In this document: positions 31,471 to 44,775 of the stretch, piece by piece
How positions within the stretch are numbered: position 1 is the stretch's first letter
How the letters are laid out: each line of letters starts with the position of its first letter
Assembly: GCF_905115235.1 (NCBI RefSeq)
Contig: NC_051851.1
Location: 129,654,725-129,718,724, forward strand
Length of the DNA: 64,000 nucleotides
Direction of reading: 5' to 3'
Source: Hermetia illucens
Taxonomy: Eukaryota; Arthropoda; Insecta; Diptera; Stratiomyidae
Program-made: the position numbers and the translations under genes
Notes under the pieces: model-generated
What the model saw: the letters and a program-made list of their open reading frames with translations, nothing else
Database searches by the model: none
Told to the model about the DNA's origin: nothing

Positions 31471-34400
31471 ATTAAAGAAAATGATTTAGGAAATCATTAG
31501 GAGAAAATATTGTATTATTTAGAATTTTTTTCTTCTTTCTGTTCTTTGCCCAACAGAATTTATATTAATTGCGTACGTTTTGATTATGGTGTCAATGGTG
31601 AAGATTAAAACAAGTAAGCGTACGTATAGTCTTTTGTATTTGAACTTTTAAGCAGTTACCACGACTGTTCTTGAAGAGTAAATATATTAGTTCATACATT
31701 GAGTGATAATGGAGTTTCTGTGGGTGTTTAGTATGCCAAGTAGTGGTCATTGAGGCTTAGTTCAGGGATTAATTTTACAGGAATAATAACACTGCTCACA
31801 AGGGGCAATTTATTATACGCAATATATATTTGCGTTTTCTAAAATTAATAATAAGAGTCATTAATTATATCAAAACTGTTTTATTTATTTGTCCTGGTAG
31901 CCCCGGGGTTTGAAGGAAATATGTATTTTATGATATCAAGAAAAGTAGGAAAGAATGACAGGATAAATTATATATTAGAATTTAACTTCGGAGGCTTCCG
32001 AACAGCAAGGCAGTTGTCTCTCGATTATTTAATCAATTTCTGCTGAATATTTTCACAGTTTGAACACAATTTTCAGTTTGAATTGGGCTTATATTATTTT
32101 CTGTGCTTGTTTTTGTTATTCGATAGGTAGTTCGTACATTGTTTTGACTTGTTTGATACAATCTTTAAATTTACTTACAGGTCTATACTTTCGACAAATA
32201 CTTTGCTCTATAACTATTTATTATATTGAAATTGAATATTCACTTTTAATTTTGCATTGCACCTACCGTGCCATCCGAAAATATAATTGTTGTGGTCATA
32301 ATTTTGAGTACAATGGCAAACGCTTTGCCTTGCCAATTCATTCGTTGTGCACGTAATCATTATCATGTTCAAGTTCTTTGAATTCAACCTAATGAATTCG
32401 TAACGGCAAAACTTATTTAAACATCTATGTGGTGAAAGATACATAATAGCGCTCCAATCAAAAATATATTTGTTGCAAAAATGTAGTCATTACGAAATAG
32501 CAAGCATTATGTGAGGGAAAGTTGCAAATATAGAATTGCGGAATTGATATCAATGCAATTATGTTTCATAGGTTCCTCTTACGTTTGCATGTGGAATAGG
32601 TTTTGAACATTATGTGCAAACGAAGCATAAGTCACGTCATGAAGTAACCATGAATAGATGTGTATACTTAAGCTTCATTGGTTTCTGATATGACGAATCG
32701 ATGTCTTCATTTATTTGAAAAAGGGTTACCATGTAGCTATGTATCTTGTGAGCGATTGCATCTACGGAAATATTTTCTGTTATTTCAGAATGATTTGATA
32801 ATTTCAGAAAGAAAAGCCATTGAGGCACAGAGTGAAATGATACTAAAGACCCTTTCTATGAAAAACTAATAAGAAGAACAATTTTATATACAGAGGCCGA
32901 TCGATAATTAGAGAAAAAGGTTAGGTTGATTCTAATTGTTAATTTCCAAGCGTTTTTAATGTCGTAAAAAATAAAGGTCCGTGACTACATTTCAAGAGAA
33001 TTTCATACGAAATTAATTATGAGTGAAGAGATTGTTTATTTTTGATTGCTTTTTGCCAGCTTTTGCAGACAAGGTAAGAGGTTTGTGTCTTTGTATGGCT
33101 ACAATTCTGGCTGCTGATAAATAGTTCTGCTTAGTCCAACTAAGCAAACCATTTGGAAAACTGCATAGATGACCCGTATGTTCAATTCCTCGTCCTTGAA
33201 TCGCAGCTAGTCGATGAATTTCATTTTTGGTTAATAATGTCATCAGTTAGAACAGTTCTGCACTTCTTGTCTAAGCATTAGAATAGCTAGTCAAATATTG
33301 TCTTCCCTTTAAAAGTCACTTTCCTCGGTCATATTCATGTCAATGCTATTGACATAGTGATCCGAAGTTTCTTCCAACGCGATTGCTGTATAGCCCGAAA
33401 AACTGAATTCCAAGCAGATTTTGAAAACAGGAAAGCTCTGCGGATTGAAACTTTCTTCAATGCACTGGCCTACTATATTTTTATACATAGCATTTTTAAT
33501 GGTGAACAGTAGGGAATTTGTGGAAACTTTTGGAACAGACAGAGTCGCGCTGGAGGACACTGCGGCACGTGGTTGCGCTATAGCTGACATAATCGTCAAT
33601 TCAGTTATGAACTTGGTAACAATAGTCTACGAGGCTTCTATCCCCTGGGGATACCTTCTATTGCTCACTTATAGTAGATGTCATTAGTTTCGCTGGCTGA
33701 CACAAAGTTTAAATACTGCGGGATAGAACGCACCACAATGACAGGGTACGGATCAGCTAAAAGGGGCTTCACAGTGTGATAAACAAAAGCAAAGTCGCTG
33801 CTGGGGACGAGCTATTCTACGGGGTGGATGGGGAAACAGCGAGGCTTCGCTAAAAACCCTGTTCACTTAATGCCGAACAGATGGACCCATTCCGGTTGAT
33901 GACAATAACGTGGAAGGTGGCGAAGATTGCGAACTTCTCACAATTAAAGACCTGGAAAGGCTAATGCAAAAAAAGAAAGCATCAGCACCGCAAAGGTACA
34001 CGAGCTCATCCGCCACACCTACTCCTCGCCGTATTCTGGAGGCCTAGAGAAGGATGAAGATCGCGTTGGAGGTAGCACAGGGAGTAATCATCGGGCTGGA
34101 CCGCTTGAAAACTTCTTACGATAGTTTCCTAAGACACGGCTTGACAGAAAATCGAACATACTGTTGACTATTACACAAAGCGGACTTGGCATATTGATGT
34201 GATGGGTAAGCAGATCGAGGAGCTTTGAGGATGGCGTTTGCCTACCGCGCCATCTGAGAATCGCGGAAGGGACTCCCGTTGCCTTCTTTGTTAAGGAACG
34301 TAATACTATTAACAAGTGCGAGGGAAGAAACTTAAGTGAGGTGGTTGTTCGTCAAGTACGACAACATACACATAGGAGCTAGATAACCGAACCGGAAGCA

Positions 34401-35999
34401 TAGTGAGATTGATTTCTACTTTACCTAGTGTTACTTGCACAAGATTGGAAAGGTGGACGACGTTGTTCATATTTTTTTCTACTGAATGTTGGAATGGAGC
34501 AACAGTTGTGAGACTGCTGACAGCTGGATTTGTTTTGCCTATTATATTCAGGTTCTTGTTGCGAAGAAGATAGAGCTTCTTTGAACTAACAATTCCCTTT
34601 CTTTTCTGCTCTCTCTTTGGTGAATTTAATTCCCTGACTTGCAGGCTCCCTAAAGTGAGGTGGAATTCAATTATGTTACGAGAATGCAACACTTAATGTG
34701 TAAACACATTCACCTAAAAAGCGAGAATATTTGAAATATTAGATAAATATCAGAAGTAAATACGCGTCCAAATTAATTGTTTACTCTAATTTCCAAGATT
34801 TTTGATTTATGCGAGTTCTAATTTTCGAGCGCTTAGTGTTTATTAATATCACTTTTTATAGGCAATTCGAAAGTGTACTGATTAAACAAAGGCGTTATCA
34901 AAACCCATCATTGTTAATAGTTAAGAGGTGCCAGCCCATAACACGTCGAAAGTAAGCGATGGCGTACAGTTGTGAGATAGATTAAATTTCGAGCGAAATT
35001 ACTCTAAAATGAAATTCTATTCACATAAAAACTCGATTTATTTACAACGCCTTTATTTAGGACTAATAGAGTTCCTTTGATAAAAAATACTTTTTAGAAA
35101 GGAACAGCTTGAGAATTAAGAGTATTTAAAAGTCGTAAATGAATATGGTAATTAAGTAAAAATGAAATATTTGCTTTTTAGAAATTTAAAAACTTTTCAG
35201 ATCCGTGGGATGTTTGACGATTTTTTGCTTCAATTGAAATTCGTGTGGTAGTACGAGTAGGCCATCTTCTTGTGGAATTCAATATCTGTCGAGATCATGC
35301 TCGAAAGATACTAAAGTAGAAATTATTATTTAATAAAAATTATGCGTCTGATAAAGTATGCTTTATTAAATACGGTGAAACAAAGTTATCCAAACTCTAA
35401 GGACTGTTCTTGTCACACAAATATGTACAAAAATGCATGGCGAAAGTGAAATTTATGGCATACGCTGCCAAAATACATATATAAGTGTAGGATAATTTAA
35501 TTTGGCAAGCGGGGGCACGTGGAAAATTCGTTCTTTTTACTGTAGATATCGTGTAAACATCCGGGATGCAAACATAGAATGTCTCCTCCACTGGAACATC
35601 ACCATCTTCTGCCGTCTACGGTGCCATTCAGAATTCATACGCTAGTGCAGCAATGGAAACACAATCCGAACTTATTCTCATAACATATTTACCATATAAA
35701 AACTTGTATTAGTCGTAGTTTCGATTTTCCTAAATCCAAGTAAATACCGCTAAATATTTCTATTAAACATTATTAAATGAATTTATAAATTATTGGCATT
35801 CTATTACTTAATGGACATCATGCTACTTGGACATTTTGCCGTCCTTCATTTACTTTAAAAAGAACGATTGGTTTCTTAAAAATCATAGGTGCAACTCTTG
35901 CAAACCAATCTGCAGTATTTATATAGCATAGATCTAAAATGATGTACATTCCAAATTGCTAGCATTGTATGTTTACATTATTACATTATTTGGTGGGGC
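31471..35999. other. Intergenic, no host gene recognised
   Basis: Open frames up to 127 codons (34309-34692, minus) are within chance expectation for DNA of this composition. A plus-strand stretch at 33880-34280 (DCELLTIKDLERLMQKKKAS) vaguely resembles a LINE linker, too weak to call. Confidence 0.4.
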
Positions 36000-36480
36000 A
36001 CCTGTTATACAATATCCCGAGCCTGCCTGCACGTGCATCGTGGATCTCTGCAGAAGCGGGGTCGGCTTGTTTTGATCAATTTCGCACACAAACTGCTGGC
36101 TTTTGACAAGTCTATATATAGTAGATCTCTCTCGCCACCTTGAGTGCCCAATTTATCATAAGGATCTTTGTAATGGACCGCTTGCGCAACAGCAAACGCT
36201 TTCTTTGCTTCCCAGTTCTCATTCTTGCTAATTTGTCAACTGTTCAGGGTTTCATCGTCGAGCAAATTATGGTAGAGGCATTCTTCATGTTCATTTGGGT
36301 ATTGCTTACCAGGCTAGCTGAGCCCGAGGGTTGCATAGGTTGCTTTGTGGATTGTGTTTTTAATTTGGTTCCATGATCTTTCGGCATTCATAATTGCTGC
36401 TAATCGCGCAAGTGAAATTGCTTCTTCCCTTTTTCCATGAAATCACCACCATTCAATGCGCGGCGGGCTATTCGTAGAGT
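36000..36480 (-). mobile_element. RTE-type LINE fragment
   Basis: The minus strand reads SWNQIKNTIHKATYATLGLS and PGKQYPNEHEECL, then after a frame change AKKAFAVAQAVHYKDPYDKL, TQGGERDL. It matches the region between endonuclease and RT in RTE/CFDP2-like polyproteins (ATHYKNLYDKLDTREGE). Plus-strand open frames here are shadows. Confidence 0.7.
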
Positions 36481-36999
36481 TTTGGAATGGGATTTAAATC
36501 TCATTCAACTATTGGTTCATGTCATTCACTGTCCCCTGCTGCAATGCACTTGCAGAGTGGCTAATGCATCTAATTATTGCTTGTCAGGTAATTTGGTCCT
36601 TTCTCAGTCATTACTATATGGCTACTCAAAATTTTTCGTCTAACAATCTCGACCGTTATAAATGTTTAATGCACAGCATTAATTGTTATAATAATCAAAC
36701 TGAAGCTCAATGAAAAATAGCATGAAGGGAGAAATAATGATAGAAGAGAAAGTAGGTCACTTAAAAAAATTACGAAAAACTATCAGCAAGAAGAGAGAGA
36801 CAATGAGATGACCTATGGATGGATAGATATTTCATTTGTGTAAGATTAGATTATGTTGCTCTGTATTGCAGCTCTTTGGATTATTGTATATTTTACAAAA
36901 GTTAATTTATATGAAAAGTTCCTTTTCATCATTTTCTTCAAGGTTTAGTATTCCTGTGTATTATTCTACCCCGGAAACACTTGTCAGTCCAATAATGTT
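36481..36999. other. No feature recognised
   Basis: AT-rich, with a purine-rich stretch around 36720-36810. Nothing else seen. Confidence 0.4.
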
Positions 37000-37090
37000 T
37001 AGGCTGTTTCGTCCTTTTCGTTGCAAAGTCTGCATATTGAGTCTCCATTAAACGGTGTCCGGTATCCTTTTCTAAGTTTACTTAGTTTGA
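37000..37090 (-). mobile_element. LINE 3' zinc-finger remnant
   Basis: The minus strand reads YRTPFNGDSICRLCNEKDET followed by a TLLD-like end, close to the fragment at 2930-3105. Only the knuckle survives. Confidence 0.5.
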
Positions 37091-38049
37091 GGATTCACTG
37101 ACCTCCTTGCAGTCCTAATTTCCTATGTTTATGGCCCACCGTTTCTTCCTAGCGATAGACTAATTATTTGAATTCTTACAGCTGTGGCTTAGCTGATTCC
37201 AGGTGCAGGATCCAAACTCATAAACGATATTTGAATTTTTTTTTTTCATTGTGAATTAGCTGACATATACCACTAGCTTGACCCAGGGGTATTGATATGT
37301 GATGCCTTGGGTTCAGTCCATGCACTCCAGGGTTAGTTTCGTTTTTCATCTTAGATCACACAACGTTTGATCAGTTACCTCTCTGTTTTGAACAAAACTG
37401 GTACTAGAAAGTCTGTGAATAGTAATTACTATGGCGTGTAATCAGTTAGGGCAAACACTGGATAAAAAGTTGATATTCTAGCCATCGCTTGAAATCTATA
37501 TGTAAGTGGTTGTGAGAGCGACATTCCACGTGCAAAACGTAGTCATGATTGATAGATAGAGGACCACCTCTAACTTGGCTGGTATAGCCCTTCGCTGTAG
37601 TCTAAACCAAATGAAATTGTCTATTTATGAAAAAGGCGTTATAAACCTCTTGACACACTTTTACAGAAAATGTCATTATTGTTGTCTCAATAACACTAAA
37701 ATGATAAACATTGGAATTCGACCGTTTCTCAATGGAAAATACAAATTAATAACTTACAGAAATAACCTGTGACGTTTTTAGAGTAATTAATAAGCTCGCG
37801 GTTGCGGTTGTTGTTGTTATAAACGCGGATTTGCATAATTTAGGGATAGTAGTAGTCTCTGCTGTTTGTTTGTGTTATAAATGCGGCGAACAGTGGTTTT
37901 CCAAAGGTTCTTCTCAAGGGCAGATAGTTTGACTTAACTAGGGTTTATCTAGTATGTTACGTTCGGCTTCTTTGCATTGACTGAATTGGTGATTTGTGTT
38001 TCAAAAACAAAAAAAAAAACAATCTCCATTAAGTCAATGAGTTTTTTTA
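37091..38049. other. No gene recognised
   Basis: Short frames only. A stretch near 37255-37320 has weak tRNA-like A- and B-box words but no cloverleaf. Confidence 0.4.
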
Positions 38050-38700
38050 TTATTCATCAAATACGTATTTCGGGAGGCACTTCTTCTTCAGCGGAAAAAG
38101 CCTGGAAATTTTTGAATATTTTAACCCAATTATCTTAATGACTTAATTATATCTTAATTTACATATCCCCTCTATGGTATGAATGAATACAGATATGACT
38201 GCTTATTACTCAAAAGCTGCTCCTACTGCTCTTTTCCAATGAAGAAACACTCGTCTCTCTCGGGGTCCGATTTCTCGTTATGTTCAACAATGTGTCATGG
38301 GACTACAGAATTGATATATATTTTTGCGCCCCGTTTTACAAGCTCAGCTTTTAAATGATTCTTAACCCGAGCCGATTAGCCGTTTGGTTTCCCCTAAGTA
38401 GGCATATGGGCAATTTTCGCAAGATATTTTATAGATGCTGCTCTTTCCTCCTTACAACTTTCGCCACTTCTTGCCTAATGTTATCTTTTGTATCTTTGCC
38501 CCTTCTTTTACCTTCAATGTTCATCATTTTAGGTTTAATTGGCAGCGCATTTGTAATTGCATAGCTCATCCCTCCATTGAGTAGATTTAATTCATATATT
38601 GTGAATCGAGCAGTCGATTTATTAATGACGTAGAAAGGTATTCATTCAAAAGAGTATTTGGTTGCCCTATTCGGGTTCAGCCGGGATCTTAATAAGTTCC
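38050..38700 (-). mobile_element. Penelope-like element, copy 2 (3' part)
   Basis: The minus strand carries the linker (SYAITNALPIKPKMMNIEGK), the GIY-YIG start SIYKISCENCPYAYLGETKR near 38390-38440, and downstream IVEHNEKSDPERDE. It ends near 38054-38091 with CTGAAGAAGAAGTGCC, then CCCGAAATACGTATTTG. No RT survives. The coding part is broken. Confidence 0.72.
38054..38091 (-). other. Penelope terminal motif, copy 2
   Basis: CTGAAGAAG followed by CCCGAAATACGTATTTG, the latter containing the perfect palindrome AAATACGTATTT. It is the counterpart of 18855-18894, but stem II is poor here. Confidence 0.55.
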
Positions 38701-41289
38701 CTAGGTTTTTGTCATGGACACTTCTTTTTTGCCTCTCACACGGTCCCCACTGTTTCACTTCGAGAAGAGAGAAAAATCTAATGAATTGATTTAATCTAAT
38801 TTTTTTTAGTTATGGCGTAATTAGGGACTGCACGAAATAATACATTTATATAATTTCAGAGCACTCCAATAAAATATACGACAAAAATCTAGTATATTAT
38901 GCTCAGAAACTTGCCAAATTGCGCAAATATTATACAAAATCTAGGTATGTTTTTTCTTCAAAACTAAAGAAATCTTTTTGTTGCGTTGATCACAGGTTAC
39001 AATTGCGCCCTCGTGCAATATGTCTTTTTTTATTTTTTATAATCATGAAATTTTAATTTTAAGGTCTCAATAAAGAAGCATCTGAAATTGCAAAATTGCG
39101 GTTGTGTTGTAATTTTTTTATAGTTTCTTCTTTATAACAGTTTTGAAATGATTCCCTGTTTTACGCGTTTAGCACTAGGAAAACCTATTGAAGAGAAAGG
39201 GTTAACCAGCCAAGTGGGTCGTAGTCCAATAGTGAATAGTTTTTAGATGTGAGCAGCCGAAGAAACTAATGCTATGGCAGGGTTTTTTCCTTTTTAAGTG
39301 AGTAGTAATGAATTTTCCTTTAACCCTTTCCAAAAGATTCCTCCAAATTGTGGGCACTTAGCTCTCTTAAGTTTGGAATAGAGACTTATGATCATACTGA
39401 CATATCAAAAGTTTTGTAGATTCAGACATATACGAAGGATATTGATGATGATTACCTCGTTCAATGGTATGCCTTCCCATCTACGGTGTTTTATACATAG
39501 AATTAAGGTAAGCTTTCTTGATCATTACCCCCGAAGTGACCTTAATGTGGAAAAAGAAAATCAGTAATAATATATATTTTACTCCCTTCATATAGTTCTT
39601 TTATTACATCAGATTTAAATCTAAGGGTTTATATCAACATCAACCAGAAAGGATAGTTTAGACTCGGCTGTGGTGCCCTCCAGATAACGCAAATTTTCCA
39701 ATAATTATTTCGTTTCGGTTGCCAGTGCTTGGAGTTGCATTATATGACTCATCGATGGCTGGTTGTGAGCAGGGCATTGTCTGAGCAATGATGTATTGTG
39801 TTATCTTCCGGCGTTCAGCTAGTAGTATATAACACGAAAGCACCCAGAAGTGATTGATGGAAAATTCAACAAGATTGTTGCGGTCTGGAAAAATCCATCT
39901 ATACAAATTTATGCACACTCTGCTTATTGAAAATAAGGCAATTTTATTTGACTATAAATTTCGTTGCGAAACCAATCAACGGGTAAGTGGAGACGAAATT
40001 AGCGCTAAGTTCGCCCCGTCATGTAGTACTTTGCTCTAGTTCCACGGTAAAGTCGCAGAATCTAAGGAATGGTTTTAGAGGGTAAAACCCACGAACAGTG
40101 GTGTCTTTTGAAGGTTCCACCTACGAAAAAAACAGGCAGACAGTAAACCGATTTTAATAATAAAATCCAGGAAAATGCACCTTAACTGAAAAATGTTATA
40201 ATAAAAAATAAAAGATCTACATACCAATAATGAGGATTATCAGGACAATGTTGATGTTTACTAGATAAAATCAATGCGAGAGTGTCTTATTCCAATATAA
40301 TTAACTAAAATAGACACTTAAACTAAGGTAATAGTATAATAAAAACAAATTATAGTATAAGAAAAAATGACCGAATAAACGAAATTTATCAACCGGTCGC
40401 CTCCATATTTAAATTGGTGGTGGCAGTATTTGTCCGTCGTCTTCAGTTAGCGGGAACTCCAACTCGGCGATGTTCTAGTTGCTCAGTAGTTCATCAAAGT
40501 ACTCAACCCATTGCTCCAATATACCCGTTCTGTCGGAAATCAGATTTGATTGAAACGGAATTGTTAAATCCTATGCAAAGAAACACCCCACACATGCGAA
40601 ATTTGGAGTAAATTTTCTTCTCCAAATACATCCAGGCGCAGCATCATCTGAAAGAATTCAATTTATACCTTGTTAAGCAGGTCTTATCTTTGATATCGGT
40701 TCTAAAATAGGTGAATAAAGGGTCAACACAACAAACTTTAAGTGAGATAAAACTTATTTTCAAAAACTACTAGCCGAGGTTTTAAAATACGCTCGTAATA
40801 ATATAAAAATAAAGTTTATAATAGTATGTTACTAAAGTTTTGGATCTAGAAGTGTAGCAGCATAAAGGGTAATCTAACATATAATACTGGAAAGTTTCAT
40901 GTAAATTCTACTTTTAATAACAAAATTGTATTTGAACACTGCTGCATCGTAAAACATAGAATGTTCTGTAGTGTAGATGCATTACGATGGTTGTATTTGC
41001 CTATATAACACAAAACATAGTTTTTTATGGTGTACAAATCTTAGAAGGTCTTCTGCTATAACTGAGCAGCGTGAAGATCGGAGCTAGAGTGGATGGTGTG
41101 GGATTTGCACCCAATAAAACCGCCCCGTTTTCTCCAGTACTGATCTTACGGGATCACCATTTAGCTGGGGTGGGGTGGGGCTATCCTCATGGTTCTAGTT
41201 TTTTTAAAGTTTTTTTGCCCTTTTCCGCATTCAATTACTCGTTTAAAATTTTTAGAGTCTCAGAGGTAACAGCAAACCCATTCTCCTTC
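38701..41289. other. Intergenic, no host gene recognised
   Basis: Mostly AT-rich. CAGACAGTAAACCGATTTTAA at 40138-40158 is a lone piece of the Helentron family 3' end. No coding frame is supported. Confidence 0.45.
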
Positions 41290-41690
41290 GATCATTAAAA
41301 GGGCACAATTATACTCTCTAAGCTTGCATTCGTTACCAGGACTTCGTTCGGACTTCTTGTTTTGTTCGCGAGTCTTGAACAGTAGCGAACCGCTCTCGTC
41401 AACAGTTGTTTACGACGTGTCAACGGGGTACGCTGGCCTGATGCAATTTGAAGAAAGAACTTCGTTGACGCAAAAGCCACTTACCCGTCGACGAGTTGAT
41501 CAGAAGGCTGAAGTGACAATTGGTAGGTTACCCAATAAAAAGGGGGCCAATTCCATTGCCGGCTATGCAAAGGAACCCGCTTTCCCAAAATGGCCGATGA
41601 GTGGATCGCCACATCTTTCCTGGATCATCTGGTCGAAATCGGTGCAGATACTGTCTGTAGCTAGCATATTATAGTATGCAAAAAATTTTT
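41290..41690 (+). mobile_element. RTE-type LINE C-terminal fragment
   Basis: The reading shifts between frames: LVNSCLRRVNGVRWPDAI, then NKKGANSIAGYAKEPAFPK and SPHLSWIIWSKSVQI. The family order is FVN.CLR.I..I.WPD.I, then NSIAGYAL.WNP and GRPK.SW. It matches the tail of the copy at 22895-23990. Confidence 0.68.
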
Positions 41691-43196
41691 TGTTAATCTA
41701 AAACAGCACAAACACTGAAATAAATTTATACTATAAACTACTATGCTGCTACTATGATGGCAGCTCTGTTCGAAAAAGTAAGCGCATAGTGAGTTGTGTG
41801 TACTTCGAAGAAGAAAAGTACCAATAGATAGATATTTGGGTTCAGAAGGTCTCCCGAAAAGACATTGACGAAGAAAAGATTATTTATGATGATTGCATTA
41901 AAATCTTATACTGCAAATATACGTACCCAAAAATTTCAGGGATCATTCACGCGGTAGTAACTAACTTGAACTTTAACTTTTGCTTACGGTGCTGTTGGTG
42001 TATTTTCATCTTAAACCACTCGAGTGAAATCCATATCTCGATCTAATGTAGCTTTCCAAGTTTTGAACTTGTTTGTCGAGTCAAGGAAATATCTTTGGAA
42101 GAAACTGGACCAATTGTTAGATGTGATAATTTTCACTCTAATTGTACTTTCAAGTACTAATAGCATTAGTATAGGAATACAAAATTCCAGTTTTAGGAAT
42201 TCACCTACTCCGCCTCACGTATTGGATTGACTAATTCAACGGAATTGACAATTTCACAAATATTTACGAAAATTACTCACCCCATTGACTTTTTCTAAAC
42301 GATTGATTGCAAATAGCCCAATTCGGTCAAGTGCGATTTTTTTCTAAGTAAATATCTGGCTTGGAACTAAATATTTGAGTTCAGCGATTTTGAGAGCATG
42401 AAAACAATATGGTTCAGTGGGTGTACTTACTGTTAGTAATCTGTTGAGTACGTGAATTTGCCAATGAATATTTTTATGGTGCCAACTATTCAGTATTACT
42501 TAATTGACACGTAATCAGATTCACGATGAATAGTAATTATGTAGTTGGCGTACAAAATTATTGGCACTTCAGTAGTTAGACTTTCAAATAGGTTTGTTAT
42601 TTGGAGGATTTCTTTTTCCTTTTCTTCTTATAGAAAATAAATTATATGCTGAAATGGTAAAAGAATGCGCAACATGAGTGTAAGTGACAAGCGGGATTGT
42701 ATCAGAGATCCCATCTTAAAACTCTCCTGAAGATACTCAAGTTTTAATGAAAGTGAGAATACGGTAGTGAAGTGGATGTTTTGATAATATTCTTACCAAT
42801 TCCTACATTGTTGAATAGAATACAAATTTAGATGACAAGAGCGCACTGCAAATTGGTCAATATGAAATTTTGAAAACGAAAGATTTAAGCGAGAAACTCG
42901 TCTTTTTATAAAGTATATATAGAGAGAGATAGAGTTACAATAAAGTATTACGATTTTATTACGAATGGCAATGTTGATTGATTTTGAACTTTTGATAAAA
43001 CCACAGATCATTTATTCAACTTTTTTTCAAAACCATCAATCTAAATAGAGAAAATGTAGCTTTTGAATGCAGTCGGTTAGGCTTGGTTATTTTTTGAAAT
43101 TAGAATTGCATATGAAGAGAAAAGTACAAGTGTTTACGCTTTATGACTTCGAAGGTAAGTCAGATGTGCAGATCAGTTATTTGTTACTGGAGGATA
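41691..43196. other. No gene recognised
   Basis: AT-rich intergenic DNA. Nothing supported. Confidence 0.45.
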
Positions 43197-43375
43197 CCAA
43201 TAATAATCAGAAAATTTTCTCGTTTCATTTTTGTTAAGCAAGAGAGCGAAGCTATATCGCATTTTGGAACTTAGTGAGTAGAAAATGTACGGACCTATAG
43301 GTATCGAACTGCACTACCGCAGAAATTAGGTCACGCTTAATCGCTATGCTAGCTAACTCGGGAGATAGGCTTAAG
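43197..43375 (-). mobile_element. Probable tRNA-derived SINE
   Basis: On the minus strand GTTAGCTAGCATAGCGATTA (A-box-like) is followed about 35 bases on by AGTTCGATACC (B-box, 43300-43310), and the unit ends ATTATTATTGG near 43197. The tail repeat matches the clearer SINE at 25490-25763, but the head is different. No target-site duplication was found. Confidence 0.5.
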
Positions 43376-43729
43376 TGCAGGCTAATTTGTAGGATCACTA
43401 ATCGCCAATTTTCAAAAACGTTCATGTTCATTGCAAATGGGTGGTGTCAGAGTGGCACACTAAATCATTAGGAAACATAAAAACTTTGCCCCCTTTATAA
43501 TTTCCATTTTTGGATTGTCTGATAGAGATATTGTTCTGGAATATTCATGAAAGAAGTATTTACTATCATATGAACTACCTCGCTTTTACAGCAGCGGTTC
43601 CTTTCTTTTCTTTTAGTGGTATACCAGATGCTTCTCATATATTTCGAACTGAGTCACCCAAATAGAATTTGCTTTTCGTTTAATTCTAGCTAAACAATGA
43701 AAATATTATTCAGTGTTAGAAGAATTTTT

Positions 43730-43766
43730 ATATATATAAATAAATAAATAAATAAATAAATAAATT
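43730..43766. repeat. (TAAA)n microsatellite
   Basis: A TATATA start followed by about seven AAAT units, ending directly where the LINE family A copy begins. Confidence 0.9.
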
Positions 43767-44775
43767 GATAAGACTGACTAGGCTGACCTTGACCAATGTA
43801 CAAGGACAGATAATAGCAGCAGGATTACTCTTGAGATCATTCGACATCAACAACGGTGGAGATGGATGGAGATGCCCTATCATGCGTCCTCTTTAACCTG
43901 GCCCTCGAGAAAGTGATCCATGATGCTGAGGTAAATACAAGAGGTACGATCCTCTTTAAGTCGACTTAACTATTGGAGTATGCTGACGATATCGACATCA
44001 TGAGAAGAACGACCCGAGACGTACAAACTGCCTTCATCCAGATCGAGCAGGATCACATCAATGAAGCAAGACAAAATACAATATATGGTGGCAACATCAG
44101 CACCAAGAACCAACGAACAACATCAAACCGCACTGGTCAAACGGGAAGAATAAAGATAGGAAAATACAACTTTGAGACCGTTGATAATTTCTCCTATCTA
44201 GGGTCGAAAATCACAACCAATAGCAGCTATGACGATGAAATCCGCTCACGGTTGTTGTCAGCCAACAGAGCCCATTTCAGCTTACAAAAACTGTTTCGCG
44301 CGAAACGTCTCACCATAGGTCTCACCAAAGGTGTTACTGTCCTCATGTATTTCTCGGAAACTTGGGTTCTTAGCAAGAAAAATTACGAATTCTTGACCGC
44401 GTTCGAGAGAAGAATCCTCCGAAGAATTTTTGGCCCCCTACATGAGGATGGACGTTTTCGTAGCCTACATAACGACGAAATCTATGAGCGATACCATGAC
44501 CGTCAGGTTGTGGATAAAATCCGGCTCAATATGTTGTGGGTATCTGTATGGACGAGGATAATCCAGCCCGGAAAGTCTATATGTAATATCTATGGTAGAA
44601 AAAGAAGATGAGGCAGACCCTGCCTGAGATGGATCGATGGCGTAGGTCAGGACGCCAGACAGCTGTTGGGGATATCGAATTGGTGGAACTCGGCGCAAAA
44701 CCAGGATGTCTGGAGTTCCTTTTTAAGGCAGGCCTAGACCGGATACCGGTTGTTGCGCCGTTGATGATGATTAAA
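43767..44775 (+). mobile_element. LINE family A, copy 2 (5' truncated)
   Basis: An almost continuous frame at 43973-44611 reads YADDIDIMRRTTRDVQTAFI, KIGKYNFETVDNFSYLGSKI, VLMYFSETWVLSKKNYEFLT and RRIFGPLHEDGRFRSLHNDE. It starts at the catalytic YADD box, so the 5' RT half is diverged or missing. Downstream comes CRQTLPEMDRWRRSGRQTAV-like sequence in other frames. It ends GCGCCGTTGATGATGATTAA. This is the least broken copy of the three. Confidence 0.82.

Noticed and set aside
34309-34692. 127-codon minus-strand open frame
   Set aside because: No motif, and a frame of this length is expected about once or twice by chance in 64 kb of this composition.
36140-36713. Plus-strand hydrophobic frames resembling membrane proteins
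   Set aside because: The minus strand reads as an RTE LINE (HYKDPYDKL, GKQYPNEHEECL); the plus frames are shadows or noise.
37255-37320. tRNA-like A- and B-box words
   Set aside because: The box spacing is slightly long and no cloverleaf stems form by eye.
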